NCBI GenBank assembly: GCA_963971575.1
Contig: OZ020611.1
Span: 181,798,535-181,862,534, forward strand
Direction: 5' to 3'
DNA: 64,000 bases
DNA from: Liopterus haemorrhoidalis
Taxonomy: Eukaryota; Arthropoda; Insecta; Coleoptera; Dytiscidae
The translations under genes were made by a program, and so were the position numbers. This document shows, piece by piece, positions 43,354-54,202 of this stretch. Within the stretch, counting starts at the first letter, position 1. Each line of letters opens with the position of its first letter. The notes beneath the pieces are model-generated. The model was given only the letters and a program-made list of their open reading frames with translations. It ran no database searches and had not been told where the DNA came from.

Positions 43354-44755
43354 TGGGAAACAGAATGCACCGAGTTCTACGACGCGTTAACGCCGTTCGT
43401 ACGGCGCTATCTGTCAGGAGAAAGTTAAACCCAAGCTGTCGTACGCAAGTGCACAGAATGGACAACGTCCTACGCCGTTCGACCGCCGGTGATACTGAAT
43501 GTTCGTCAACTTCCAACTTTTGACGCTGTTGAACGTTGACGCAGAACACCTAACCTCAGTTTTTACTGAATAATAAAGTGTTTGTATGTATAAATAACTT
43601 GCATACAACATAAATAACATCACGCACAAGTCTTCATCATCCATTATACTTTTAATAAAAGAAAGCGCACGTATAAACACAGATATAGGTTGTCAAGTGA
43701 CACTTGACGGCGTTAAAAATGATTGCATTGTGTGCAGGCGAAAATTCTCAACGGCGCTAACGCAACGTTGTCGCAAATGACGCCGTAGCGCGCTGTGCAT
43801 TCTGTTCCAGGCTTTAAGTGGGAAACAGAATGCACCGAGTTCTACGACGCGTTAACGGCGTACGGCACTATCTGTCAGAAGAAAGTTAAAACCAAGCTGT
43901 CGTACGCAAGTGCACAGAATGAACAACGTCCTCCGGCGTTCGAACGCCGTTGATACTGAATGTTCGTCAACTTCCAACTTTTGACGCCGTTGAACGTTGA
44001 CGCAGAACACCTAACCTCAGTTTTTACTGAATGGTAAAGTGTTTGTATGTATAAATAACTTGCATACAACATAAATAACATCACACACAAGTCTTCATCA
44101 TCCATTATACTTTTAATAAAAGAAAGCGCACGTATAAACACAGATATAGGTTGTCAAGTGACACTTGACGGCGTTAAAAATTATTGCATTGTGTGCAGGC
44201 GAAAATTCTCAACGGCGCTACGCAACGCTGTCGCAAATGACGCCGCGCTGACGGCGTAGCGCGCTGTGCATTCTGTTCCAGGCTTTAAGTGGGAAACAGA
44301 ATGCAACGAGTTTGACGGCGCGTTGACGCCGTTCGTATGGCGCTATCTGTCAGAAGAAAGTTAAAACCAAGCTGTCGTATGCAAGTGCACAGAATGGACA
44401 ACGTCCTACAGCGTTCGAACGCCGTTGATACTGAATGTTCATCTACTTCCAACTTTTGACGCCGTTGAACGTTGACGCAGAACACCTAACCTCAGTTTTT
44501 ACTGAATGGTAAAGTGTTTGTATGTATAAATAACTTGCATACAACATAAATAACATCACACACAAGTCTTCATCATCCATTATACTTTTAATAAAAGAAA
44601 GCGCAAGTATAAACACAGATATAGGTTGTCAAGTGACACTTGACGGCATTAAAAATTATTGCATTGTGTGCAGGCGAAAATTCTCAACGGCGCTACCGCA
44701 ACGCTGTCGCAAATGACGGCGCGCTGACGGCGTAGCGCGCTGTGCATTCTGTTCC
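43354..44755 (-). mobile_element. MITE in three tandem copies
   Basis: Three ~460 bp units at 43,354-43,809, 43,819-44,279 and 44,290-44,755 are separated by GGCTTTAAG. Each starts TGGGAAACAGAATGCA and ends TGCATTCTGTTCCA (inverted repeats); CTAAAG on the left and CTTTA on the right suggest TA-type flanks. Units are very similar. Each contains a minus-strand frame beginning near MDDEDLCVMLFMLYASYLY, weakly reminiscent of a Harbinger N-terminus; the third unit's copy is shortened. The small frames are probably not expressed. Confidence 0.85.
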
Positions 44756-45127
44756 AGGCTTTATTATCTGTACCTTTATTTATGACCCATAATATAAATA
44801 AACCACTTCAAGTGCATACAAACAAAATAGTCTTAGTTTAAAGAAAGCAGCGTCAAGTTAAATATTTACCACTGGTGCATTACGGTAGAATTGTAAGTAT
44901 AATTTTATTTTCTATGCAGGAACATATTTTGTTATATGTCAAAATATAAAGAAAAACGTTCATTTTGAATGTTGCTTGGAAAAGATTTTAAAGATTTTGG
45001 TTTTGAAATGTTCAAAATTAGACTTGAAAGTGCGGGGCAACTAAAGTTGTCGGCGGGCACTTACATAATTTATTTAATAAGCGCTTATGAAAATTATGTT
45101 ATGAACGACTTTTGTTATTTATTATTA

Positions 45128-46043
45128 TTATTTCTTTAAGTTGCCATAAAGGCAAAGAAGCGAAAGGACTTTTTCTTCATGAAATTCTGGCAGTTACTGA
45201 AGAAGATGAAGTAATTCCAGAGTCAATTACAGTATGCCCACCTGAAGAATATGGCATTGACACGGATCAAGGAGGAAATGTTTATCTAGTATTAGTTGAG
45301 CCTTCCTCCTGGGGTAATATTATATTTTGACAATTTGTTTACTTCGGGAAATTTACTACAAGAACTAATTTTAAGAGGTTGGGGAATGGAACATTGCGCC
45401 TAAATCGCATATCTCCATCAATGAAACTTGAAGATAAAAAATTCTGGAGTAAAAAATCTCTGCATGCGATGATTTACTGGCTGTTCGATGTAAAGATAAT
45501 AGTGTTTTCACTGTTTTGACAAACTGTCATTCTATAAATCCAATGAAAACAGCATCACGATACTCTCGGGCAGAAAAGAAGACCATATCTGTGCCAGTTC
45601 CAGGTACGATTGCCAAATATAATACTAATATGGGCGGTGTAGACATATCGGATCAATTTGTATCTACTTATGGATGTAGTATAAGAACTAAAAAATGGTG
45701 GTGGCCATTCTTTTCTTGGCCAGTTGGCATATCCTGCGTTCAAGGATGGTTATTATACTGCCGTTTAGGCAATAAAATACCACTTTTAGAGTTTAGACGG
45801 CAATGTGCTGTTTTTATTCTTAAATTATTTGGTACTCCAAAAGTACAACTTGGAAATGGGCCATCAATAGAGTTTTCTCCTGTGCTAAATGAACTACGAA
45901 CAGACCGTACTGACCATATTGTTGAACGTGGGGAATTAAAATATCGTCGGTGTCGTGTATGTAATAAAAGAACAATATATATTTGCCGAAAATGTGATGT
46001 ACCGCTACATCCAGTTGCTTGTTTTAAAACTTTTTATTCTTAA
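45128..46043 (+). pseudogene. piggyBac transposase, deleted and frameshifted
   Basis: A PGBD-type transposase remnant. It opens with an acidic N-terminal piece (TEEDEVIPESITVCPPEEYG), then jumps by deletion to NVYLVLVEP. After a frameshift at ~45,328 it reads FDNLFTSGNLLQELILRGWG, the 'DNFFTS' block with one catalytic Asp. The last segment (45,516-46,043) has RYSRAEKK, TIAKYNTNMGGVDISDQFVS (catalytic Asp region), IRTKKWWWPFFSW and ends with the Cys-rich domain CRVCNKRTIYICRKCDVPLH. The first catalytic Asp block is missing, so it is inactive. The end-binding Cys-rich domain is still open. Confidence 0.9.
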
Positions 46044-46301
46044 AAAAATAAAATAAATGTAAAAAATAATGTTAGTTTCATAGTAAAATAAAATTTTGTA
46101 TTTCTTAAAAACGTGTTTGTTTTTCATTTTTTTACATCTATCTGCCCGTCGGCAACTATAGTTGCCAGCTAATATTTCGTAAGGGGTATATTTTTTGAAA
46201 ATGAAATTGCCTTTACTAGTTGTATACTGATATTTTAGAATGATTTTGATATAAATATCTTGAAAATAACATCGACAGAATTACGGGCTCTAATGGGTTA
46301 A

Positions 46302-46994
46302 CTTAGTACTATTTTTCGTTTAATAATAGTATATTATTATACGAGTTTTATAAGACAATGTATTGTCACACGAGTTGTGTGGAGTACGACGAGCGAAGCA
46401 AGGAGTGCTCCAAAGTAACAAGTGTGACAATACGTCCATATAAAATGAGCATAATTATAATTATTTTTTATACTTATTTTATAGAAATTTAAAAATTTTA
46501 TTCATAATAAATATCGGAATACAAGCGAAAAAAAAAATAAAAAAATGAATGATTGTGAAATGCGGTGACCATAGCATTTCACAATTTTCACATTTTTGAA
46601 TTTTCTTAATTATAATATAAAATAATTATCTGACATGGAAATACTTACAAATTGTATTAAATAAATATTTAAAATATTTGAGGTTATCAATGACACGCTG
46701 TAGACGAGTAGTACTGCCAATCTCTCAAAGTAAAAAGTCACCAAAAACAGCTTAACAATAGCTTCTATTGATAAACTGTTTTCAATATAACAAGGATATT
46801 ATTGTGAACGCAAAGTATAAAAAATCTATTATACAATTCAATTTATATTATTAAACTAACTATTTGATGTTCTTTTTTGTTTTTGAAATTAAACGTTATT
46901 TGAATTATTCTTCATTATCCTGGATAGTAAGTGTAAAATACATATTCTTCAATTTTTTCTTTTTTTTTTTCGTGTTATCTTGTTTTTCTCCTTT
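46302..46994. other. No recognisable gene
   Basis: AT-rich. A short GC-richer stretch at ~46,375-46,430 (GAGTACGACGAGCGAAGC) is unassigned. Confidence 0.3.
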
Positions 46995-47057
46995 AGGTTG
47001 CGACACGATCGTAGTTCCCTAATTTGGGTCGCGTCTCAAAAAGGTTGACAACTCTTG
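46995..47057. repeat. hAT-like right-end fragment
   Basis: TTTGGGTCGCGTCTCAAAAA then GGTTGACAACTCTTG resembles the common hAT end '...GGTCGCGACC...GGTTGAGAACCACTG'. The matching left end is not certain. Confidence 0.4.
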
Positions 47058-47077
47058 ATTTATAGTATTTAATAGAT

Positions 47078-47235
47078 TTATTTTTTATTTATTTATTTAA
47101 CAAACAACGTTTTTACGGGTAAGCCCCAAATAATACATAATACATTACAAAAGAAACAAAAATACAAGAAAAACATTTCAAAATAATACATAAATATAAC
47201 AGAGAATTAAAAATTTTCATAAGCGGCCGTCAGTG
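47078..47235 (-). mobile_element. LINE 3' end fragment with (AAAT)n tail
   Basis: On the minus strand an A/T-rich body leads to GGGGCTTACCCGTAAAAACG, then AAATAAATAAATAAA at the end. The final stem-like text plus the tetranucleotide tail is typical of the 3' UTR of Jockey/CR1-type LINEs. No coding remains. Confidence 0.5.
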
Positions 47236-47263
47236 AAGTTTTAAAACGGCTAAAATATACTAA

Positions 47264-47668
47264 AGTCTGTTCCAAATGGTTAGGCGGAACTAGATTTTGC
47301 AGTCTAGTTACTTTCATCGTTTAAATCGTGCTTTTCGGCCGTTTTGTTTAAGCTTTGTAAATCATACTTACAATAAACATTTTCTTGTTAAGGTTAATAT
47401 CATTTTAAAATGTCATTTTCTTTATATTTTGATTTTTTGTGTCATTCTTAATACAAATTTTCCATTTATTTATTTTTTTGTTATTAAAATATAAAAAAAA
47501 TATTTAATTTTGACATATGTCATTCGTTTCCATGGTTTCATTGTTGGAATTTTAAATTTTGACATCCCAACGTGAAAAATGAAATAACCCAAGCAAGGTC
47601 CCTTCTCGTGACAACCTAAAAGAACGAAATTCCCATTTAGTTCCGCCTAACCATTTGAAACAGACTGT
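47264..47668. mobile_element. MITE-2 copy, full length
   Basis: The left end is AGTCTGTTCCAAATGGTTAG and the right end, reverse-complemented, is CAGTCTGTTTCAAATGGTTA, followed by GGCGGAACTA on both. About 405 bp, no gene. Confidence 0.85.
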
Positions 47669-47685
47669 ATATAAACTGTGTAAAT

Positions 47686-47905
47686 ACAGTCTGTTCCGAA
47701 CGGTTAAGCGGAACTAAATTTTGCAATCTAGTTACTTTCATCGTTTAAATCGTGCTTTTCGACCGTTTTGTTTAAGCTTTGTAAATCATACTTACAATAC
47801 ACATTTTTTGTTAAGGTTAATATCATTTTAAATTGTCATTTTCTTTATATTTTGATTTTTTGTGTCATTCTTAATACAAATTTCCCATTTATTAATTTTT
47901 AAGTG
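47686..47905. mobile_element. MITE-2 copy, right-truncated
   Basis: It starts ACAGTCTGTTCCGAACGGTT and repeats the first ~215 bp of the preceding copy in the same orientation only 17 bp away, then stops without a right end. Tandem neighbours of one MITE. Confidence 0.8.
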
Positions 47906-47959
47906 CGATTGTCATAATTTTGTATTAAAACTCCATTGACTTTCAACTGGGTGAGTTAC

Positions 47960-48125
47960 GAAAGTATATTACGATGGTTGCCTATTATATTTCGGGATTT
48001 GAGATCAAAAACAATTATTTATCAACAAACGTGGTTTTATTGTTTTTCAAAATATTCTCCGTGAAGATCAATACACTTTTGCATTGCGTTTGAACCAATT
48101 TTCGAAGCACTTTTTCCACTCCAAT
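47960..48125 (-). mobile_element. mariner 3' end fragment
   Basis: GTTGCCTATTATATTTCGGG, then GCTTTTTCCACTCCAATTG-like text, matches the left end of 32,491-33,192, including AATATTCTCCGTGAAGATCA. Only the C-terminal coding tip and terminus survive. Confidence 0.7.
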
Positions 48126-48414
48126 TGCGGTGTTATTTTATATAATTTGTTGTTTTTTATTGTCTTTTTTTAAATGAATTTAAAGAGTCAAAGAATATAT
48201 TCACGTATGTGGTACACTGGTTAACTGTTCTTGATGTTGTGTGTATTGGTGATTAGATGTTTGACCAGTACTTAGTACTGGAATATTGAGAACTGACAAT
48301 AACTGAAGTGACGCCTAGCGGAATATTTTGGAACTTAACGGAATAGGATTTTGTTGGATGTGGCTCATTTAATTGCATTGTTTCTATGTGTTAAAGTGAA
48401 GAAAAGTGAATAAA

Positions 48415-48534
48415 ATGTCTTTTAAATCGCAACAGAAAATTAACTGCAATGTGAATTCTTGTGTATCAAATGGCAAATGTCAAAAAATCCTATTCCAATC
48501 GCCATTTTGTAAGCGAAAACAGCGCCTCTATAGG
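48415..48534 (+). CDS. Short Cys-containing ORF, possible THAP-like first exon
   Basis: An open frame starts at an ATG in a good context (AATAAAATG) and reads INCNVNSCVSNGKCQ, then LFQSPF and a basic end, stopping at TAA inside AGGTAATG, which could be a splice donor. C-x4-C near the N-terminus followed by 'F-SPF' recalls the start of THAP or similar zinc-finger domains, but only a small piece is present. A possible acceptor (TTTTTTTTAG) lies at ~48,687 with a 62-codon ORF (48,701-48,889) after it, but the frames do not join cleanly. Weak. Confidence 0.2.
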
Positions 48535-48700
48535 TAATGTCACTTCTCAATAGAACAAGCTAGGATTTCGTACCGGGTAGTGGTAAATGTTAAAATTAAA
48601 AAACGGGATAATTGATTGACCATCTATAATATTATTAATACATTTAAAATAGAATATTAAATCGTTTTCCACCCTTTGTTTTTTTTAGTGATTCAATATT

Positions 48701-48889
48701 ATGGAAATTAAGGTTGAAATTATAACTTTTATACTGATTATTCTAGAATGCCCCCAAAACCATATGGAAAGAAGTGTAAACCGACTACTAGCAAATCTAG
48801 ATGAAATTATATCAAACAAAAACGAAATTAAAATCATCAAATCGGATCTGTACCAAAAGGTGATCAAATTGAGATATTCTGAAACTTAA
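48701..48889 (+). CDS. Small unassigned ORF
   Basis: 62 codons, a hydrophobic start (MEIKVEIITFILIIL), then a charged helix-like stretch (RLLANLDEIISNKNEIKIIK). No family is recognised. It is the only open frame of note between 48.2 and 49.1 kb and may be chance. Confidence 0.15.
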   Translation: MEIKVEIITFILIILECPQNHMERSVNRLLANLDEIISNKNEIKIIKSDLYQKVIKLRYSET

Positions 48890-49133
48890 ATATAAAGTTC
48901 TTAAAAATACGTTCAACTGAATTTGCTTTACTCGTGTCCACAAACTGACATCACGGTAATATCAGCTGATTATTTGCGTTATAAAAAACCTAATTCGTTC
49001 TTATCTGTAAAATTCTGGAAAAAATAAAACTGGTCTGATTACTATACCTCTCTCTCTATATGTGACGGTCTGCAACAATATAGCTCTGTTTTGTGAGGAA
49101 GAACTTTAAATAAATTTGTAAACTAGTGTTATT

Positions 49134-49262
49134 ACCAACCGCCAACATATATAAGGGAGGTGTTGTGATCATACCGATTTTGACATTTCGAGATTTCGAT
49201 GGATCCCCACGAATTGAGGTCTTTACATAACGTTTTGACAATTTTTAGCATGATGTCTGTCG

Positions 49263-49357
<95 letters not shown>

Positions 49358-49994
49358 CGTCCATCTGTCTGTCTGTCTGTCTGTGTACACGTGCAGAGCA
49401 AATTCGGCTAACAGGATTTTCATGCAACTTCATATTTAAGCTTCTGCCATCAATGGCACAAGTTGATCAACTTTGAGTAAAAATCGGTTCACTAAAAATG
49501 GGAGTTTACTCGTGTCGATTTTAAGATTTTTGTGAATATTTCAAAACAGAAAAATATTTCGAAAAAATTTATTGAACGAAAGTTGCTATAAAAGCAATAA
49601 TTAATAACTTTTATTTGAGACGTTTTTTGATAAAACGAAAAATTTCGACTAATTTTTGTAAAATTTTTCAAAATTTTTTCTAAATCTCAATTTTTTCATA
49701 CTTATATGTTACGTTTCCATGGTCATGATAAATAATACCTCTGTTAGAAAATATAAGGCCAAGTTATTTCTACTCTGCTGCTAGAATGTATTTTATATAA
49801 GTACTTCATGATGGCGGTTGGTCCTGTGGTGGCCACAGCTGATTTTTTCATACTTATATGTAACGTTTCCATGGTCATTATAAATAATATCTCTATTAGA
49901 AAATATTAGGCCAAGTTATTTCTACTCTGCTGCTAGAATGTATTTGATACAAGTACTTTGTGATGGCGGTCGGTCCTGTGGTGGCCACAGCTGA
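49134..49994 (+). mobile_element. Helentron-like family A, with duplicated 3' end
   Basis: It starts ACCAACCGCCAACATATATA, has a long TCTG/TCCG run (49,258-49,385), and reaches the first 3' end (GGCGGTTGGTCCTGTGG, CCACAGCTGA) at 49,842. The last ~150 bp (from CATACTTATATG to GGCGGTCGGT, CCACAGCTGA) is then repeated directly to 49,994. Both 3' ends have the CTGTGG/CCACAG hairpin and are followed by T-rich sequence. Confidence 0.7.
49258..49385. repeat. (TCTG)n microsatellite
   Basis: About 30 TCTG/TCCG units, the longest in the window. It gives open frames in all phases on both strands, which are not genes. Confidence 0.95.
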
Positions 49995-50640
49995 TTTTAT
50001 TTATTTATCACAGCATACCTGTTCATATTTTGGCACTTGTGTAGTACGTATATATTATGTTTAATTTTAGTTAATATCGTCAAGTAGAATTAAATAAAAT
50101 AATTTTGTTTTATATATTTTTGCCAATTGCACAGCACGTTTGTCTGACACACAGTCTGATACAAGTCGAAAATTTAATAAAAGTCGTCTGAAGGATGACT
50201 TTTATTTTATTTTTATCTTGAACAAAGCATTTTATTTACTTTCAAACTCTAATATGAAAACCACAATAATTAACTCAATATTTCTTATGAAAATTCAATA
50301 ATGGAAGCATTTTAAAGAAAAATATTTTAAAATTATAGTAGAAATGTTTTTTGTTCATTTTCCTTAAATAAAAAAACTTTGGACACATCAATAGCTTGAT
50401 TATAAGTGTTCGCCGTGTGTGTACATTTACAATTGTTCACATTACATTAAATTTACATCATTTTTTTAAAATATATACCGTGGTGGCCGTAGGTATGAAA
50501 ACTTGTTACTTTTCCTAATAAAAATTAAATTATTTTAGATATATTCATTTTTTTTTGTAATTTGTATGTAATTCAAGAGAAAAGATAAATATTTTTCAAC
50601 AAATAGAATAAATTATTTAAACATATTCAGTATTTTATAT
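49995..50640. other. AT-rich stretch without a gene
   Basis: No gene or repeat recognised. AAAACTTTGGACACATC near 50,378 is unassigned. Confidence 0.3.
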
Positions 50641-50875
50641 TGAAATTTTAAAATACGCCTGGTCAAAAAGTATGGAAACCTTATCAAACATGCTCTATTA
50701 TGGAATAACCAGCTTGTTGAATTGAAAATTTTAGTATAAAACTTATTCATTATTGTATTGACGTGTTTTATAATACCATGCCCCAGAAAAAAATATAATC
50801 TTGCGATGTAAAAACAGTGGCAATAAACAGTGTGAAATTTCTAAATTTTACAGTAAGCTGTGATTCTGCCCATGG
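50641..50875 (+). mobile_element. Possible Tc1-like element end
   Basis: CGCCTGGTCAAAAAGTATGG resembles a Tc1-like terminus. About 120 bp on there is an ATG with CCCCAGAAAAAAATA (MPQKKI, then a stop), the usual distance to a Tc1 transposase start. Little coding is readable and no right end was found. Confidence 0.35.
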
Positions 50876-51342
50876 TGGAGGCGATTTACGAACTCTTAGA
50901 CAAGAAGGGTGAGATTATGCTTCGCATATAGTTCGTCTATATCTTGCATAGCACTTAGGGAATCAGTTCATACTATAAATGATTTATTTTATCTGCCTTC
51001 TTCATATATGTGCTGCAATGCTTTAAGGATACTCAAAAATTCAGCTGTATAGATGGTACGGTGGTCCGGCAGCCTGTACGTTTCTCTGTTTCTGGGTAAA
51101 TGATTACATCTCCAGTTTGGTTATTTCATCTGGATCCGTCCGTATTTTTTTTTTTTTTATTTTAAACGCCACCAATTTTGTGGTATATTTTAAAAACATA
51201 TTTTTTAGTAACTCTGGCGGTGTAGTACCTTTGGAGTAATTTAAATTACTCCAAGTTCAGTGTGGCAATCGGGATGTTTAGTTGTCCAAGGTGGAAGGTC
51301 GGTAATATATTTAGGCAGGTATTGCAGGTGGGTTTGGGTATA

Positions 51343-52601
51343 CCAGGTCTACAAGTATGAAATGCGGATTTTTTTTTTTAATAAAACACTTTAAACTCAA
51401 AAGAACAGTAAAAGTTTATTTATTCAAAGTATGCTCCATTAGAAATTATACATTTATCCCATCTTTCAGGCAATTTGTGAAATTTGTGAAACCGTTCATC
51501 TAGCCATTCTTTCACAGTTTCCTATGAACAAAAGTGCTGCTCGGCAAGTGCGTGACCCATCGATGCGAACAAGTGGTAATCTGAAGGGGCCAAGTCTGGT
51601 GAGTAAGCGGCATGGGGTAGCACTTCCCACTTGAGTGCCTCCAATGTGTTGCAAATTGCTTTTGCCTTATGTGATGTAGCGTTATCGCGAAGAAAGATTA
51701 CCTTGTGCTGTCTTCTTTCGTATTCTGGTCGTTTTATGAGCAGCGAATGGTTCAATTCGATCAGTTGTTGTTGGTAGCGTTGGGTATTAACTGTTTCACC
51801 AGGTTTTAATAATTCATAATAGACCACACCCTTTTGGTCCCACCAAGTACAGAGCATTGTCTTTTTGCCAAAGCGATTCGGTCTTGCAGTTGATGTGGAT
51901 AGTGAGCCTGGGTTCACCCATGATTTTTTGCGTTTGAGATTTTCAAAATAAATCCATTTTTCATCGCCAGTAATGATACGATGTAAAAAAAACTTTCTTT
52001 TGCATCGTGCAAGCATTATTTCATAAGTGTTTTTGCGTTTTTCCATCTGTCTCTCATTCAATGCATGTGGAACCCATCTGCCGACTTTCTGGATCTTACC
52101 CATCTCTCGTAGGCGATTGGAAACAGCTTGTTGACTAACTCCTACCTGCTCTGCTAGTTATTTTTGTGATTGACTATCGTCTTCCTGTAGCAATGTTTCC
52201 AATTTTGTATCTTCATATTTTTTTGGAGGTTTTCCATGTTCTTTGTCTGTAAGATCAAAGTCACCACTTTTGAAACGCCGAAACCATCATTCACACGTAT
52301 CTTGCGATGGAGCATATTCACCATAAGCTTCTCGAAGCAGTCGGTATGATTCAGCAGCAGTTTTTTTCAAATGAAAACAAAACAGTAGTACTGTCCGCAA
52401 ATGCTCTTTATTTGGCACAAAATTTGACATTTGTAACACAGTAAAACAAAACTATATGATCACTTTTCAAATTATAATCTATACGCATTTGACACTTAAT
52501 GATAACTTAACAAAACGCCACATGTGTTGAAACTTTGAACTATACACACAGTTTGCGCGGCAAGTTTGAAAAAAATCCGCATTTCATACTTGTAGACCTG
52601 G
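51343..52601 (-). mobile_element. mariner, nearly intact, TA target duplication
   Basis: 1,259 bp with near-perfect inverted ends beginning CCAGGTCTACAAGTATGAAA on both sides, ~30 bp long, and TA outside each (51,341-51,342; 52,602-52,603). Best-preserved autonomous-type element in the window. A different subfamily from the mariners at 1.2 and 39.9 kb. Confidence 0.95.
51420..52430 (-). pseudogene. mariner transposase, full length with three stops
   Basis: From the ATG at 52,430 to the stop at 51,420 there are 336 codons in one frame, close to the normal ~345, interrupted only by three in-frame stops and no frameshift. In order: the first HTH (TAAESYRLLREAYGEYAPSQ), a stop where a Trp is expected in 'CE-WFRRF', a stop after SQSQK, the second HTH (GVSQQAVSNRLREMGKIQKV), ITGDEKWIYFEN (first catalytic Asp), FLRDNATSHKA (second), YSPDLAPSDYHLF (third; DD34D), a stop after HFCS, and the end at NGAYFE. 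Recently dead. Confidence 0.93.
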
Positions 52602-53199
52602 TAGATGGTTTAATATATTTAATATTTTGGCTTGAAGTGGAGTTCTGTATTTAAGATTGATTATTTGGTGGCCTGCTTTAAATATGTAAGGGTAAGTTGG
52701 ATAGGATTGCTTGCTTGCCAGATTAGTGACGTAACTAATAGATAGCGTTGTCCGAAGGGATCTTTGAAGGGATGAGTCGCCTGTTTCTGTAAGAATTATA
52801 TCTACGGGACTTGTTCTGTATGCTCCAGATATTATTTGGAGTTCGGTATAATGAATGGGGTCTATGATTTTCAGTCTGGTTTGTTTAGCTGTTTGGTAGG
52901 GTTGTACATCGAAAGCAAAACATCGATGTTAACATCGGCGCTTACTATCGATGTTGAAAAAACATCGAAGGAAAAACATCGATGTATCGGAAACATCGAT
53001 GTTTTATTTATATTAAAAAAAGCTATTTATTTATATTATATAGGTTTTATTTAATAATGTAAAGATAAAATACGAAAAAAGTAACACATAATACCCAAAA
53101 AGTATTTATTAGATTTTGAAATAGAAATATTCCTTTTTAATAGTAATTAATTTCACATTAATATTATTATACCCAATATAATAATCCTAATTTGTACCT

Positions 53200-53380
53200 A
53201 CAGTCTATTCCAAACGATTAGGCGGAACTAACCGCAATTTTCATATTTGTAATTTGTCATTAGATATTTTTTTATATATTGAAGTTGACTTTTCCTGAAC
53301 AAAATGATCAAAAGCTTCAATCAATCGGTAAAAGTAACTAGAATTGAAAATCTAGTTCCGCCTAAACCAAAGGAATAGAC
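53200..53380. mobile_element. MITE-2 copy nested in hAT-like element
   Basis: The left end is ACAGTCTATTCCAAACGATT and the right end TTCCGCCTAAACCAAAGGAA, inverted repeats around AGGCGGAACTA. About 180 bp. Confidence 0.8.
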
Positions 53381-53524
53381 CTTACTATTTTTACATTTCT
53401 AAAATGAAATATTGGATTTTATTACAATACTAATATAGAAATCTTAATGTTAATTTTATATTATTTAACATAAAAATAACACTGTCATACACAATTATTT
53501 TGATACTTTTTTAAGTTGAAATAT

Positions 53525-53660
53525 AGTCTGTTCCTTTGGTTTAGGCGGAACTAGATTTTCAATTCTAGTTACTTTTACCGATTAATTGAAGCTTTTGATC
53601 ATTTTGTTCAGGAAAAGCCAACTTCAATATATAAAAAAATAGCTAATGACAACTTACAAA
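53525..53660. mobile_element. MITE-2 copy, right-truncated
   Basis: It starts AGTCTGTTCCTTTGGTTTAG, then GGCGGAACTAG, CTAGTTACTTTTACCG and TTTTGATCATTTTGTT, and fades at ~53,660. It resembles the inverse of the preceding copy. Confidence 0.7.
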
Positions 53661-54202
53661 AATCCAGGGATTGGAGGAATAACAACTGGGAATGTGTCAA
53701 CAAGACTCAAAAAGAAAAAGTGTGTTGGCGTCGTTGGTCGTTCGCATTGTTTGCAAAAATTAGAAGTTTCTTCTTATTTTTTCGTATTCTGCTAACTGCT
53801 AAGAAGAATAAAAAAAACACTATTAGTATTGTTATATCACAATAGATGGCGCTTATATTTTGCGTACTAATTTCAATAAAAATTAAATTTTTAAGATTCC
53901 AGCGCTTCTAGCGGTAGTTTCTGAATTTCAAAGTTTAAACATCGACATTGGTAGTAGACATCGATGTTTTATCGATACTATCGCCAGCTGACCATTGATG
54001 GTAAAAACATCGATGTTTTTAAAACAAACATCGATGTTTTCGATACATCGATGTTTTTTTCCGATCCCTACTGTTTGGTACATTTTGTTCATTTTCAAAA
54101 TAAGAAAATAAATTTTTCTCTTAATTATATTAAACCGGAGAAGACAATGTCAATAGAAGATATAATGCAAATTTTATAATAATTTTAGAATAGTATATTA
54201 AC

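Larger units (their letters stand above)
43280..46297 (+). mobile_element. piggyBac element, 3.0 kb, TTAA target
   Basis: TTAA (43,276-43,279 and 46,298-46,301) flanks identical 13 bp terminal repeats CCCATTAGAGCCC. Inside each end is the palindrome GGCAACTAAAGTTGCC (43,296-43,311) or GGCAACTATAGTTGCC (46,151-46,166); a third, GGCAACTAAAGTTGTC, lies at 45,036-45,051. The transposase is a deletion derivative, and the space between left end and gene is filled by three copies of a MITE. Confidence 0.93.
50880..52896 (-). pseudogene. LINE ORF2 relic (RT thumb and RNase H), split by mariner
   Basis: The minus strand carries an RNase H-bearing LINE of I/R1/LOA type. Right part (52,890-52,604): KIIDPIHYTELQIISGAYRT, SPVDIILTETGDSSLQR and ISYVTNLA, the 'LDPIHN...TGAFRTSP...E-GE-L' block after the RT. 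Left part (51,340-50,880): LPKYITDLPPWTTKHP ('PPW' linker), then KRTYRLPDHRTIYTAEFLSI and TDSLSAMQDIDEL (RNase H catalytic Asp). Frameshifts and stops are frequent. The mariner at 51,343-52,601 interrupts it, and the hAT-like element at 52,897 cuts its 5' side. Confidence 0.8.
52897..54070. mobile_element. hAT-like element rich in CATCGATG, 8 bp TSD
   Basis: 1,174 bp from TAGGGTTGTACATCG to ATCGATGTTTTTTTCCGATC and CCCTA, flanked by CTGTTTGG at 52,889-52,896 and 54,071-54,078 (perfect). Both ends are packed with CATCGATG palindromes (about eight on the left and six on the right). No transposase. Two MITE-2 copies sit inside. Confidence 0.88.

Noticed and set aside
43414..44485. Repeated 66-88 codon minus-strand frames as a small gene family
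   Set aside because: They are the same segment of a triplicated MITE, out of frame in one unit and without a supported domain.
49132..49433. Open frames of repeated DRQT / SVCL peptides on both strands
   Set aside because: They are translations of the TCTG microsatellite; all phases stay open for that reason. The same applies at 21,572-21,817, 24,688-24,870 and 41,034-41,267.
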